Below are positions 21,645-40,334 of a stretch of 64,000 bases of DNA, piece after piece. Origin of the DNA: Onchidella celtica (Eukaryota > Mollusca > Gastropoda > Systellommatophora > Onchidiidae). The notes beneath the pieces were generated by a model. It made no database searches, was not told the origin of the DNA, and was given only the letters and a program-made list of their open reading frames with translations. The stretch's first letter is position 1, and every line of letters begins with the position of its first letter. Location: NCBI GenBank assembly GCA_963931925.1, contig OZ007569.1, positions 45,677,021 to 45,741,020 on the forward strand. The letters are read 5' to 3'. The position numbers and the translations under genes were made by a program.

Positions 21645-22519
21645 TTTAGGCGTCTCTATGTTTTCATCGGTTGTGACACATATGCGCAGGCACACACTCA
21701 CACATAAACACACAGAAGGGGGGGGGGTGGAGTAGAATATAAAAAATGGTCCGAGCAGACAAATAATTTTATTTATTAAACAGTTTGTGACCCAGCGTAA
21801 CTTTGGGAGTACGAATAGTAACGTGTGAACAAAAAGTCATAAAATACCACGCTGCAGTTTGTGATGAAAAGGCGGAATTAACCTAAGTTAGAAACAGAGA
21901 AATTACGCAGAAACACTTGGAATCGCAAAATCCAGGAGGTACCTGAAGTATCGAAATAACCCATCTCCAATACGGCCATGGTTTCCATTGTACTGGTCCC
22001 TTGTGTATGACATTGTGTAGACAGGTGCAACCAATTGCTGACTTTGCGCTAGTATTGTGCCAAGAAATGGATCGATAATGTGTTTTCAATAATAAACCGC
22101 GATCCCCTTCTGGCTCACATGTGATGAAAGTTTTGAACGGGGAATTGAATTTGCCTAAGATGAGACGAAAATGACGTCATAGACGAAAAGACGACCCGGA
22201 AACCCATACGCAGCAGATTGACTTCAAAGCTATCACTTCCAGAATGTTCCGGGCTTAAAATCAGCATCAAAGACATTGTGAAATCTAAGCCTAGAAGATT
22301 CTGCAGCGCTGGGTCAGGGGAGGTGTAAGTGCGTATCTTGAGAAATAGGTAGGTCCCTGGAGTTTGTGAAATACGCCGGCTTGATGGAAGCTTGCGCATT
22401 CCGCAGTGGCTGTAGGCTTTGCACCTAATAGTACTGGTACTTGTAGATCAGTACAAATATCACAGTTCTTTTGAACACTTAAGGATCTGTTTATCTAACA
22501 GACGTGGTAAAAGTAGAAG

Positions 22520-22635
22520 CAGCGGGGGCAGTTTTAGCTGTAGTAGTAATTGTAGTAGTAGTAGCAATAGCAGTAGTAGCAGTAGTAGTAGTAATTGTAG
22601 TATTACATGTAGCAGTAACAGCAAAAGACGTCTGA
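22520..22635. repeat. Imperfect (AGT/AGC)n trinucleotide repeat
   Basis: Interrupted AGT, AGC and AAT triplets. It yields a Ser-rich reading frame on the plus strand and a Leu-rich one on the minus strand, neither with other coding support. Confidence 0.8.
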
Positions 22636-22994
22636 GCAATCGTGGATGTAGCAGTGGCAAGAATTCAATAAGAACAACAGCAATTATAATAATGATATTG
22701 ATAAACTTCTCTGTGGTGACTCAAGAATGATGGTGCTTGAAGTGATAGTGATGAAGATTTTTCTTAATTTCAGTTTTCATATTAAAAAATTTTTTTTTTT
22801 ACTTGACGGCAGTTTCAGAAACTTTTCAGGCTTGAACTTTGTGGTGGGGTGTTTTTTTTTTTTTTGGGGGGGGGGGGCTTTTTTCACTTCATCGTTCTTC
22901 TTCTACCCCCACCCCTTGGCTCATGCAAAAAAACAAAACAACAAGGGTTGCGTAGTCTTTACTAACTCTCTGCAGCTCTCTCACACACTGACTG

Positions 22995-23190
22995 TCCGAC
23001 TGACTGACTAACTGACTGACTCACTCATTCACTCGCGCACTCACTCACTCACTCACTCACTCACTCACTCACTCACTCACTCACTCACTCACTCGCTCAC
23101 TCACTCACTCGCTCACTCACTCACTCACTCACTCAATCACTCACTCACTCACTCACTCACTCACTCACTCAATCACTCACTCGCTCACCA
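22995..23190. repeat. (ACTC)n microsatellite
   Basis: About 45 ACTC units with scattered CGCTC and CAATC variants. The left edge begins with related CTGA units. Confidence 0.95.
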
Positions 23191-23855
23191 ACATATTTCA
23201 GTCACATTCACAGACTCAATTAATCAACCACTCACTGACTCACGCACTCACTTATTCATTCAGTCATACAGACATCAATATGGGCCCCAAATGACGTGAC
23301 TTTTACGTAAGGTCACGAAACACAAACTCGGATTTGATGATGTGCGTCCTTTTGGGGTACATGTACAATGGTTCTTCTCATCGTGAGTTAAAGCAGTCAT
23401 GTCTTTTTCCCGGGAAACAGATGTTTGACGGCTGGAGATACGCTGGTGTTATTTATTTTTGGAAAAGTGGCCAAAAACAACAGTAAAAGAAAGTACATGA
23501 AATGTATAGTGTATTTTTGAAAACTGTTTTCTTTTAATAACAATAAACAACAAGAAAACATAATGCATATCCGAGGAAGGCACCACGCCCGCGGATCCAT
23601 GAAAGAATTATATTTACTTGGACCCACAGTGCGTCTTGTTCTTTCTGAAAGAGGCTTAGATCTACAACTTGATTAAAAAATTTTTTATTCATGTACCCAT
23701 TTACAGGACTCTTTTCACTCCAGATCCACACAAAGCAACTTCTGAGAATTTTACCCGTGTGATAAAATATATACGGAACTATTTATTTTGATCCACTGAA
23801 ATTTAGAAGCTCTGAACACCAGATATAAATAAAGTACCCAGAAAGACTGTGAAAG

Positions 23856-23908
23856 GCGCAAAGTGGCCGTTATCGTGCCAATGCGCCGTAAAATCCAAAC
23901 TCAAACAT
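23856..23908 (+). repeat. Short dispersed repeat (SINE 3'-end-like), copy 2
   Basis: Second copy of the block at 20455-20508, starting GGCGCAAAGTGGCCGTTATC and ending CCAAACTCAAACAT. It has a few substitutions relative to copy 1. Confidence 0.5.
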
Positions 23909-24186
23909 ACAATAAATTCCAAAACTAACGAACTCTTTCTTTTTGTTATTTTTCGTGCTATGTTTAAACATTGTACCAAAGCCAAAATGGCTTTTCTGAA
24001 TCTGCTGTGGCTGTTGTTCTTGTGGTGGTAGTTTTTTTTTTTCTTTGCTATATATTGTGCTGCAATTGTTGCTGCCGCTCTTGTTGTTGCCTCTGGTACT
24101 GCTGTTGTTGATGTTGGTATATAAAAAAAAAATCTCTGTACTTCCCAATATGGAAAAGAAGAAACTGGAATTATTGTTTTATGACG

Positions 24187-24310
24187 AAGCTGAGGAAATC
24201 CCTTTCTAACACCTTTACACTACACTGCTTGACAGAACGATATTCATCATCATTGATCATTTTCTAAGAAGAGGTGCAGCTTTCAAAATTTGGCGACTTT
24301 AGTTTTTGTT
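24187..24310 (+). repeat. Diverged direct repeat, copy 1
   Basis: Shares ordered words with 24661-24790: ACACCTTTACACTACACTGC against ATACCTTTACATTACAGTGC, GAACGAT, TTCAT, TTGAT, and GTCAAAATTT against TTTCAAAATTT. The two copies are about 475 bp apart. It is likely an old transposon fragment or a local duplication. Confidence 0.6.
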
Positions 24311-24660
24311 TGTTTTGTCTCCATTTTCTCGAAAATTTGGGGATCTTTTAGTAAGCAGAAAAAGGTATAACAAATGCACACTTTGACTTTGACACTTTTT
24401 TAAAAATGCGACGTTGCACTTATCCAGCTGTTTCACACTTTCGATTTATTTTAACTCCTGATCACAATACTAAAGCCGCAAATGTTTAATGTCGAATTTG
24501 TCGGTTATGCAAAAACTGGAATTGGAAGAAGCAAGAACTAGGGTTGTGATTTGTTTCCCATTCAATTTATTATTGCTAGGTTTGTATTTTTTTGTTTGTT
24601 TGTTGTTGTTTTTAATCCACTTTTAGGAGGAACAATTTGGTCTCACGAAATACCACACAT

Positions 24661-24790
24661 AAGGTTGAGAAAATCAGATTCTCATACCTTTACATTACAG
24701 TGCTTGGCGGAACGATGTTCATATTCATGTTCATTGATAATTTTGTGGAAGAGATGCGTCTGTCAAAATTTGTTTGGCATTCGAAGTTAT
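24661..24790 (+). repeat. Diverged direct repeat, copy 2
   Basis: Second copy of the 24187-24310 repeat. An open plus-strand frame (24551-24874, 107 codons) crosses it but has no recognised family. Confidence 0.6.
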
Positions 24791-27700
24791 TGTGTTGTAT
24801 TTAATCGAGTTTTGAAGGGAACAAATCGGCCCGAAAAAATATGCGTGTTCGGATTACTTCTGAACCAGGCCTAAATTACATGACGTATTTTCCCCGTGTT
24901 CTGTGCGTTCGTTATCTGACACTGTTGAACTTTGAAGGCTGTGCTGTGTCGTCATCGGCTCCAAGCATCCTAATTGTTCCGGGTCTGTGCAAAAACGCAC
25001 GGCATTTCATCAGTTTCTCTGTCAGCACTGGCCTGTTCTGTTGCACTTACAAGTGGTTCTCGCTATTTCCCATTGCTCAGAGTATAATTACCACCATGAC
25101 ATCTGTACGTAGGTATGAACTGTAATATGTGATAATCTGCAGCTTTGAAACTGTCGATAATATCAGCGGCGAGAAATCTATTGCCATATCTTTATAGTTA
25201 TTATGTCGGTGGCCCAGACAGTTTTATACCTCCTTAAAAAAACGAAACGAAATATTTCTAAGGCAAGTACAAGCAAAATATTTTTACTGAATGCAGAAAA
25301 ATGGCTAATCTTTCACATTATAAGCAAATCTCAATTTCCGTAGAAAAAAAAAATGTTCCCCCCTTTGAAGGGGCGTTCACAGGAATTTGGTCCTCGACAT
25401 AAAGTCCGATTTCGACAGATCCACCCACATGTGGTGCTACGTACATCTTTAAAACAATTCGCTTACATACCACAAAGGGTCCTTTTGGTGTGTTTTACGT
25501 ACGCACTCAGAATTGTGATACATCCCCGTCCCTCAGTGTACGGCCGCTGAGCGCGCGCACATACAAAGATTTCTTTCCAGGCACTGGGACAGAGCATGCG
25601 CACTTCCAAAGATTGTCTGTAATAAAAAAAAATCAGTTGAAACTCCTGGGAGAAGGAAACATAATTGTGGCCATGGAACTTCCGGCGAACAACGAAACGA
25701 AATTCAGAATTTCGTGAGAGTACAAGTTCTGTGAAGTCAAATGAAACAAATTAGTTATCATGTCTTTATATCGAAACTAAGTACATGTTCAAATAATTTT
25801 CTGTTACATTCAATGAAGGGTCTTATTAATGTGAAATCTAAATTAATAATTACATGTAATAAAGAAAATCTAAGACATTGCCATTCACCTTTCCACTTTT
25901 CATGTCATTTAACTCCCGGTTTTATACAATTCTGACATGTAGTTGTAATGTAATCTTCTTCATGTGGCCTGTCGCATAGAATTCATTCAGACATTGGGAA
26001 ATGGTGAAGGCCTTGACTTGATGTTATTGTTCTCTTCCCTGAAATTGATTAAAACAATAACGAATCGAATCCTGAAGGCTTTATTTTAATGTCAGTGATT
26101 TTACAATTGACACGGGCTGCAGAAATGAGGAGCTGTTCAAGGAAGTAAATTGCCCTGTGCTCATACTGTCTGGCATTTCATCTGATCTGGGCGAGCACCC
26201 GCCTTCCCACTCCTTTTCCGCCCTCCCCCCTTTCCTTTTTGTGTGTGTGTGTGTGTGCGCGTGTGTTTCTCTCTCTGTCTGTCTCTCTCCCATCACAGAG
26301 ATAGTCGAGATGAGCCAGGCTTTGGAGGGAAATTGGGGGCGGGGTGTGTTACAGTGCGAAATGGGATGAGGTTGACAGGCTGACCGAATAGTTGGTTCAA
26401 AGACTGATCTTGTACATCTGTGCTAGTTCATAATGGCACTATAGTACACTGTATGTAAATGCATACAGAGTCTTCACTCTTCGCAGAGAAATATGGAAAC
26501 ACATGAAAGCGAAACCACCCACACAATTAAGCCACTCAGATGTGAATCTGACGCACAAGACAGCTGCAGCTGTGAAATGAAGAGAACAGTCCTCCAGCAG
26601 TTTTACAGTAATTATCCACCTGCTCAGCGCTGCAGCTGGTATTCCCAGGTGTTAATCAGACTGGAGAAACGATGCACTTAATTTAAAATTTCTGCAGGTA
26701 ACATTGGCCATGAGGCATTTCTCTTCATCTTATTTCATCTTTTTATGCTTTATTCCTTAGTTTGCCTTTTGCCCTTGTCCATTCGTTGTTGTTGTTTTTT
26801 TTAGAGTTTTGTTTGTTTGTTTGTTTGTTTGTTTCTTCACGTATTTTTAAAGGCTGAGTTGCTGTTTTATGTTTAAACCCAGACGGGTTGATTAATTATC
26901 ATATAGACCACATTTTTTCATGACAAAATGTAAATTATAAGACAGAAACTGGACTTGAAGAAACCAGGCACTGAAGAATAACACTTCATAATTCAGAATG
27001 ATAGGCATTTACGGGATGGTGGTTCAGCTGTACAAATGGATAAAACGAAGGTACAAACTTTAAAAAGAAGTGTGTTGGTTTCCTAACCACACTCAAGATT
27101 TGTTGCTCTCTCTCTCTCTCTGTCTCTGTCTCTCTATCTATATCTCTCTCTCTTTTCACGAGCTCTGAAATCTGCTGAACACAATTAGCCATCGGAATAC
27201 GGCGTGCATTATTTTAATTGGTGATTTGTGGTTTCGTTCGATAAAGCAGGCATGTTCCCTCAGGCAACGTGCCAAACGTCTAACCAGATTAATCATGTGT
27301 TTTGACTAATTTTTTCATGGAAATTTTTTTTTTTTTGGGCGTCTAGTGCCAAAATAATAATAATAATAATAAAAATTCGCACGTGCATTTTGGCATTGTT
27401 GTTTCAGTGTCTCCATCAGAATGCCAGATTGGAGCTTAATGTTTCAAATTATGGCATGTTAAACTCCACAGAGCTGGATCTTCCTTTGACCACTAAACTT
27501 CTGGTTGCATTATTAAATCTATATAAATCATACTTGCCATAGAAATATTGGTGGGAGAAAATGTTAGGATGTTCTGCATTGTGATGTATCACATGTAGTA
27601 CACAGTGACGTCATCATTTTTGTTTTCACATCTGACCTGTGGGAATACCTTCTCATTCAGCAAAAACTCTCCAAGAGCTGACATCTGTCTCATGTCGTTC

Positions 27701-28452
27701 CAATTCAATGATCACAAACCAGATTATAACTAAACATGCAGATGATTTGTTAAATATCTATATTCCTAAAAAGACTCCTTTTGTTTTAACCAGTGTCATC
27801 ATTTGGGCCAAACATCATATTGTTATGTAATAAGTAATGAAAGTTAAGAGTCCAACATGATAATTAATATACTATTTGCACGTATACGGTCTCTCGTTTG
27901 ACTTCCCTTTCTTCATCCCTCTCCTTTTTGGTAAATTAAGAATTATATTATTTTTTTTTAATTTCATTTAACAATAAAATACCGTTTGCATACCACGCGA
28001 TACGAAGAATCTGTTTTTAATTAAATTTTTAAAGCAGTTATCTTGTCCAGAATGTGGTTACACCTCAACATCCAGACACCTTGACATGATGATTTTTTTG
28101 TCAACAACAGATTTTGTTTATCACAGACCGTGATTAGCATCCGCCCTGGCACGTTTATATGACGTGTTTTTTTTTTCTTTTTTATCCATACTTCGGTTTT
28201 AGAGTATACATGTGACGTAGGAATTTCAGCGATGGGTAATTCCACGTTACTTGTTCCGTGGTTTGTATATTTGTTGGTGTGTTTTGAATGTGTTTGTGTT
28301 CGTGTGTTGTCAACCTTTATGATTCAAATTCTATGTTTAATTAGTGTAATAAAATAAATTAAGCACAAAACAAAAAAGATTGAGGACTCACGGAAAGTAG
28401 AAAGAGGGCAAGGGGAGAGGGGGCGGAAGGTAAAGTGAGACAGGGAACTGGA

Positions 28453-28456
<4 letters not shown>

Positions 28457-28530
<74 letters not shown>
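28457..28530. repeat. (AG)n microsatellite
   Basis: About 35 AG units followed by a short G-rich purine tract. Confidence 0.95.
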
Positions 28531-28532
<2 letters not shown>

Positions 28533-28752
28533 GGGAGGGGGAGGGAGAGAGAGAGGGAATGAAAAACTACATTAAGTCACGATGGAGTGGAGAAAAAATA
28601 CAAGGAAACAGGGAAGCTAACCCACAAGATGAGACTGAAAAGGGTGGAAAGCCCAGAATGATTGCTCTGAATCACAGATAGTAAGTTGAGATTCCAATGG
28701 TGACCAGCCAACAATATTCACAACAAGGCCAACAAGAGCAATCAAATAGTGA

Positions 28753-33113
<4,361 letters not shown>

Positions 33114-33196
33114 TTTATAATAATAGTAATAATGAAGATCATTTATATAGCGCCTAATCCAAACGAGTTTGCTCTAGGCGCTCTACAGAAAGACTT
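33114..33196 (-). mobile_element. SINE or LINE 3'-end fragment
   Basis: On the minus strand it reads GTAGAGCGCCTAGAGC, then TTAGGCGCTATATAAATGAT, then ATT triplets. GCGCTATATAAAT followed by an (ATT)n tail is a very common short-element 3' end in marine animals. The 5' part is absent. Confidence 0.5.
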
Positions 33197-33435
33197 GTTC
33201 TTTCGATTTGCATCTCTCCCACTCTCTCTTTCTTTCTCTCACTCTCGATCTCTTTCTCTCACTCTCTCTATCTCTCTATCTCAGAGCAAATTGTAACGCA
33301 GCCTGTTAGGCGCAGTTCACAACTCACAACAGTTCACAACTCACAACTTGTATTCTAAAGTACTATAATATTATTTGAATATATATTATATAATATTTAT
33401 TTAATAATGAATTATAAATTTTCGTTGGTGATATG

Positions 33436-33695
<260 letters not shown>

Positions 33696-36600
33696 TCTGA
33701 CTGTCTGCCTCACTGCCTGTCTGCCTGTCTGTCCCTGTGTATTTGTCAGTCCTATTTTCTTTCAAACTGTCTGCATATCTGTCTAATTAGTAATTATCTG
33801 CTAGTGTAGCCTGCTTGTATTGTTAAAGACAATGGTTTGAAAACACCTTGGATTTGGAATTTAAGTTGATAAGACATGAGAATTGATTCAGCATAACTGC
33901 TATAGTGCTTCAACTGCGCATTTCTGATCTGTCAACCGAACGAAGAACCACGAATAGTTCCAAATAGTACCTAAGCTTTCGGGGGGTTTGGGGGTGGGTG
34001 GGGGGTGGGGGATTCCGGGGAACGTACGTCCGCTTTTCAGTCTTGTTGTTAGGATAGCGTAGTTCAAATACAAAGCCAGATAGAGAAAAGGATCTGATAT
34101 TGTCAGACTCGAACGTACAGCCTGTCTGGATGGTCCTCAGGTTGAAATACTTTTTATAAAACTCTTTGTCCTTTTTGAAACGGAGGGAGTAAAAAAAAAC
34201 AACAACGGGGGGGGGGGGGGCGCATGCCAGTAGGCCTACCTGTGAAATGACCCACCTGAGATGTGATGAAATTTTCGACACACCTCATGAAGTATGACGA
34301 GCTTGAGCACCTTTGCCATGCACTGTCGCTTATATTAAACCAGTGAAAGTGTCCAAGCCCAAGTCTAATCTATAATGAAAATAGAACGCACAACAGCTCA
34401 AGGGGAATGACAAGGACACTGCACACCAGTTGTATTGTATGATTACTCACTTACATAAGGACAAAAAACTGATGTAGGAGCAACATCTGGTTTCAAGACC
34501 AACACATGACGTGAAAAGTAAATATTTGACTGTTAGACGCAGGCCTACATTGTGTGCAAAGCTGCACCGACAATTGTGTAGGTAAAATACGTATCCAGTT
34601 ACGTATCCAGTTCCGTATCCAGTATATGGTTTGCAGAGGCGTCACTCTTCCCACAGTAAACATAGTCCAGCAGCTCCATATATCATGTCATCTTTTAAAA
34701 ATCTATCTTTATAAACATGTTTGAGTGATTTTTTAAAGAGTATAATTTTGTCTTTTAAAATCAATTTATTTCTACTTTCTCCAGCACTTTGGTTCTCTTT
34801 CTGCACATCATATAATTGAATAATTTATATATCATCATTTCCATTCATTCGTTTTCATTCATTTGGCCATGCATTCATTCATTCTGCCCTCCCCCCTTTC
34901 CTTCTTTTCATTCATTCATTCATGCATCCACTTCGCCCTTCCTTCCTTCATTGATTCATGCACCCCCTTGTTCCTTCCTTCCTTCCTTTATTAGAGACTT
35001 ATTCTAAGAAATATTAGAGCCATGGCCCCCGGTACTGAGTCAAATCTGTCTTGCCTCGATTTTAAAATAAGATGTGGAGCATGAAGTTAAATGGGCCTCG
35101 CCCTCTGGCGATACCGAAACAATTCAGTCTTGCTAGTTGAGTCGGGGCACAACGTGGAAGCTCCAAATCTGAGTCAAAACCGACGGAAAACAAACTTGAT
35201 TCCGTGCGCTACGGCTCTTAAACATTGGTGCGTTCCCAGATACTAGAACCAGAATAGTTGCTCATTTTGGATGACAGTAGAAAAGGTCTCTCTCTAGAAG
35301 ATTGGTCTAGATCGCATCTGGTCCTTTCCGCATCTCCTTGATGTAATAATCAAATCTGGCCCACGTCACCACAGCAATATGGAAAATGTAATTGGAATAA
35401 TGAAACTGTTGCATACGAGAACTGAAGAGTCCAATATTTTTCAATCATATAAAAAAAAAAAAAACAAAGAAAGGAAAAAAAAAAAACAACCAAACTCGAT
35501 AAACGCAATTGAAGGGTCTGGTCCTTTTTAATTACTTCAAAAGTTAACCGATTGAACTCAACAGGATGGGCCCAATCCTTTTCATTTAGTTAAACAATTA
35601 ACTGGGCCTGAGGTAGATGTGTCTCTGGGACTTTATAGTTATCACAGAGTAGCCCTAGATATGTGGTTACCAAACCATTTGCCAGCTGCAAGGATTTGGT
35701 CCCGAACAAACAATTAATATTACTGAAATCATCGACCTTTTTTTTCCAGGTTACATCAAGACAAACATAATTACCTCCCTCGGTGTTATCTCCATTGGTC
35801 TTAACATGCGAAGGATCCCTACCGAAGCAATTCATTCTCTGTAATCTCACTGCCGAAAACAAGTTCATGCTTTCCCGTTTCCCGTCGCGGTATTAATAAA
35901 TTGTGTCTTTCGTCCTCCATAGTAAGTTGGCATTCAAAGTCTTTCAGAACACAGTGCAGTCTGGTTGACCAGACCTTTAATGGACAAATTAAATTTTTTT
36001 TTTAATGTTTTCTTTTTGGGTGGCTTGGCAGATGACCCTAACTTTACATGTGACCTTTACGACATCAACTCAGAAATATATAATAGACATAATAATAATA
36101 TTCTTGAAAACCTGTCGAATTCCCATGAATGTGCGTGCTGATATATGCGTACATATTCAATCAAACACGTCATGCTTTCAATGAACCCATTCCTCCTCCT
36201 CCCATTTCACTGTCACCTTTTTGAGTTTAGTTCATTCCCGCGAAGCATTTCTTCTTTTCCCATCGGTTTACAATGTAGAACTCCCTTCCACCCAAAATGA
36301 GGCTGACCCTTTGAATGTCATCAGCCACGTGAGAGGTAGGGGGCGTCACTCTGTTTCATCTTCTTTCTTTCTCTTCGTACCGGGGTTTCCCACTTTGTCC
36401 CTGCTTGTAGTTCACAACAGATAAAACGTGAAGTAAATTGGAACCATCTTCGACGACATCTTTCTTCGAGCTATCGGGCCTTTCTTCCAAGCTTGTTTTC
36501 CAGACTTTTCCCCTCCGATGTTGCAATTCTGGCGAGCAGGCTACACAGAAACATGTGTTTTTACTTGAAGTCATACTGTGAAAGTTTGCTCTCTTTACTC

Positions 36601-37583
36601 TGCTGTTGCACTTAACAACGGTTTCCAGATGAACTGTAACTTTTATTAGTCATTGTCCTCAATACCAGTCAGCCCAACACAGCCTAGGTAGAGCAAGTAG
36701 GGGAACGGGCTCGATAGTTGCAGTTTCTAAAAGTTGACAAAAATGAATGTTATGAGTACAGGTGAAATATTAATCTCACTGGAGATCCTCCCTTTGAACT
36801 GTATAGTTTAGTTTTTGTCCTTTATAAATTCTCCATTATTTGAAAAAAACAAACATTTATCAACACAGTGACTGTTTGGGTCACGTAGACACTCACTCAC
36901 CCACTCATTCACTCTCTCTCTCTCACTAATTCGTCAGTCGAACAGACGTAAGACAAGATATTCCATTGTCCCATTTATGTTTTTATTCCTCTCTTTGAAA
37001 AAACAACAACAACAGTATGCCTACAGTATATTCTTGTTTTTTTATATTTCTATTTTCTCTCTCCTCGTCTTTCCTTTGTCCGTTCATTTTACTAGATCGA
37101 AGACAACCAATTTCTCTAAAGCTAGAAAGGTATCTCAAAACTCTTCCAAATCTTTTCTCTCGTCTTTCATTCCATTTTGTTTTCTCTGGAGTATCTTTCT
37201 TTCATTCTTTTTTTCCCCATCTCCTCTCTCTCCCCACTCTCTCCATCTCGCCCTCCCATCCCATGACATTGCTACAGTGTGTCAGACACGAGATGTACTC
37301 CAGTGAAAGTATTTTGCCCCATACCCCTAGCACCACCAGGGTACACATACTACAAGTGGCATAGGCACCCTGGGGGTAAGGGGCGCCATATGAAGACCAT
37401 GCCAGGCACAGGTTCGGGGCAGCTAGGCTTAAAGCGTATGTGCGAAACTGTAACATTGAAAGATCATGCATTGACTTCAGCGAAATCAAGGTATTAACTT
37501 TATCCGTACTCTCTTTCGAGTTCTTATTGTTGTTGAGGTCGTCATGGTAATGATGAAGTTGATGCAGGAGATTACTGTGTTGA
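33696..37583. other. No gene recognised
   Basis: There is G-rich sequence at 33981-34020 and 34207-34220, three GTATCCAGT units at 34591-34625, CATT-rich sequence at 34840-34990 and CT-rich sequence at 37040-37260. A 92-codon minus ORF at 35590-35868 has no recognised family. Confidence 0.45.
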
Positions 37584-37846
37584 TATTTGTATTTGTATTT
37601 GTTAGGCCTGTTCTTCTTCGACTTCCAACCGCCAAGGTATCATTAACCTGCGCAATGTGCATACGGGCCATCCCAGTTTTTCGTCCTTACTAACGGAGTC
37701 TAGGCGCTCGATCCTATCTACCATAGGACCAGGGGCAGGAAAATATGAGAAAAATCCCAAAATTCCAACATAGCTGCGCTGACCCGGAATCGAACCCGCT
37801 CTCTTCGGCGTGAGAAGCGATCACCTTACTTCCATAACGAGTCCCC
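37584..37846 (-). mobile_element. tRNA-derived SINE (copy 2, short form)
   Basis: It has the same head and body as the 12.2-kb copy: box B as GGTTCGATTCC at 37786-37796, the body with GGGATTTTTCTCATATTTTC and a GATACCTTGGCGGTTGGAA block. After CAGGCC it passes directly into ACAAAT tail repeats. The internal C/A tract and the second module seen in the other two copies are absent. Confidence 0.85.
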
Positions 37847-38128
37847 ATAACATTGGTAATGATGGTGATGTCGTAGTGTTCTTGTTACTATCTGAACTGA
37901 TTTATCGTACTCTGACTTTACATTTAAACCCGTGGACAGTTTTTCTGTGTCTTGTGACTTGTTCTAAATAAGAGTGTGTGTACTGATATAGTTATATAGT
38001 AGATGGCAGTGATGGAATGGCGGTGATAGTCATGGTGAAGATGACGACGACAGTTATTGTTATGATGATGGTGGTGTAATTACAATAGTGCTTATGATAC
38101 CATAGGTTTTGGTAATTGGGATGGTGAT

Positions 38129-39059
38129 TGTCAAGAACAGATTTGATTCATAAATGTTTTCACTGAGTAAATTTTTGTGAGAGAGCAGTGAGTAATTTTT
38201 ACAAACGTAATTATTGTGCGAGCCAGCATAGCTTGGTCTCGTAAACAATTTGTTTTGAACAGTTTTTTTCCTAATAGATAGACAGAAGGTGTGGGGAAGG
38301 ATAGACGGACAGCGTAGGTGTGCATGACTGAGCACTTTTTATATCTCGTGTTTTGAACTAGGTTTAGTAGAGAGGGAAGGGGTGAGTAGGAATTAAATGT
38401 TATTGAGACGTCTGTTGACGTACAGAAAATCCGTGATCCAGAGTAAAAGCTCGGGGTTTTGAACATGTTAAGAATTTATTGCTATAAAATTACATGACTT
38501 GGTTTGATATAAACCCACAGCGTTTACATCCAGCGCTCTCACTCCCAGTGAGGGCCGCATGGTGAGAGTCCATACTAATTTGTAATGATGAAAGTGAACC
38601 GTTCTACTTACTTTTGAAGACAGTTTCAGAGCTACCGCCAGACAACGCATGGTTGTACAAGCATTCTCCATGGCGTGTCTAGAGGAAATGTCCATATCAT
38701 AACATGTCTCATTGAATTAATAGAATTTAAACTGTTATATCCGTCGCCACGTGCGCGGATTCTATTTGGCATATAACTCATATGACCTGCAAGTAGTTAG
38801 AGTGAATAAGTTAGTCTTTATAGAAAGCTGTAGTTTCATTAGTAGATTCAGTTGCCTTTGAATTGATATTTATATTTATAATTATATTTGATACATTAAT
38901 TCCTGTAATTAAACTGCCCTACAGTTCTGCTAAAAATCAAAGCAATTGATTTATTTAGTTTTTAGAGTGCAAGTATTTTTTTTGTGTGTTCGTCGGTTGT
39001 GGGAGCGGACCCCGAAAGAGTGTCAGTCGAATTATCACCATCTAACCCACATCGCGACA
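38129..39059 (+). repeat. 5' LTR (931 bp, internally deleted)
   Basis: It begins TGTCAAGAAC and ends ATCGCGACA. Relative to the 3' LTR it lacks exactly 310 bp after position 38495. The missing block carries the CCAAT and TATA motifs, so this LTR should have lost its own promoter. Confidence 0.9.
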
Positions 39060-40334
39060 CTGGAGGGGGCTTACCAAATTTCTTAATCCTTAATTTCTTA
39101 AATTCGTTAGATTATAATCACCTTTTCTCTTTGTTTGCATTACATTTTTGTTCTTTTCATGATCCGTCGCTCACGGGGTCTCGCACGTTGAGCTACTTTA
39201 AAATTATTTATTATTTAGTTTTGTATACTGCTTTGTTATTTTTACTTCCACATGTATCGCTGCTCTCCCATTGACCCGATGACCGAGGCCAGGGAGACTA
39301 CAGAACAGAACTTGGAACGGTGAAAGACAAAAAAGACTGACTGTGGTGTACGCAAGGGCTAAAGGAATTACCACCCAGTTCCTTGAAAGTTAAGTGATTC
39401 CATCCTAAAATTTTGTCTACGTCTGGGGAGTTGAGTGTTCCTCCTCGTGTTTTACAGGCTTTTTATACTTTTCTTCTTTGTTAGAACTGCGGGAGGTCGG
39501 CGAGGGTTCTTACGTGTGCGTGCCCTCTGTGCCAAAGTGGTGGCTTGGTCGCCGATTTTGCCGTTTCGACGACAACGTCTGCGGTCTCGCAACAACCAGT
39601 GGTGATTAAAACAGTGAGGATTCGCATTCGTGAGAATAGTCTTTGTTAGGGACCTGTATATTTGTTTAGATTGTGGCGTTCACATCTTCCTCGTCTCTTT
39701 GGGAAGACGTCTCTCTTGTTCTCTTCTCACCTATCTGTAATTATATTCAGAACTTGTAGGGTCTGTTATCGTTCGTCTTTTCTTTCTTGTCTAGCGTCGT
39801 GTTTGGTGTATTTTTTTTCATTAGACCTTTATCATTATCATGTTGGTACATTCCTTTGTTTCTTATTTTACCTAAGTAACTCATGTGTCTACATTGAAAC
39901 ATTGATTAATTTGATCTGGTTATTGAGAGTAACGATTTTATTGAATTGTTGGAACCCGTGCAGTTAGCACACTGCCAGTTCTATGGAGCTTATTAAGCGT
40001 TATGTATAACCGATCTCGTCTTTATATTGACGAGCTCCCGAGAGGGCAGTATTAGACTGTTTAGGGAGGTGATTTTTTTTTGTGTAGTGATGAGTAGTGA
40101 GTATTGATTTTATTGTCGGCTGGTGCCGCCGCCCGAAGAGCAATGAATTTGTCTCATGGGAAGAGTCTGTATCAGTATCGAGGTGATGTCGATATAAGAG
40201 CTATGTGAATTATATATATTGAGTATACTTTTTTTTTAGTCGTCTGCGTATGACGTCGACCCGAGGAGAGCAATAATGAGATTGCCTCTTGGGATGGATG
40301 ATGTTGGTATTTTTCGATTATTTGAGAGATGTTG

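Larger units (their letters stand above)
23191..28456. other. No gene recognised
   Basis: Apart from the repeats listed I see only a short (GT)n run at 26239-26260, an (AAT)n run at 27352-27371, a CT-rich patch at 27108-27155 and chance ORFs. Confidence 0.45.

Noticed and set aside
22419-22730. 103-codon Ser-rich ORF
   Set aside because: It is produced by the AGT/AGC trinucleotide repeat.
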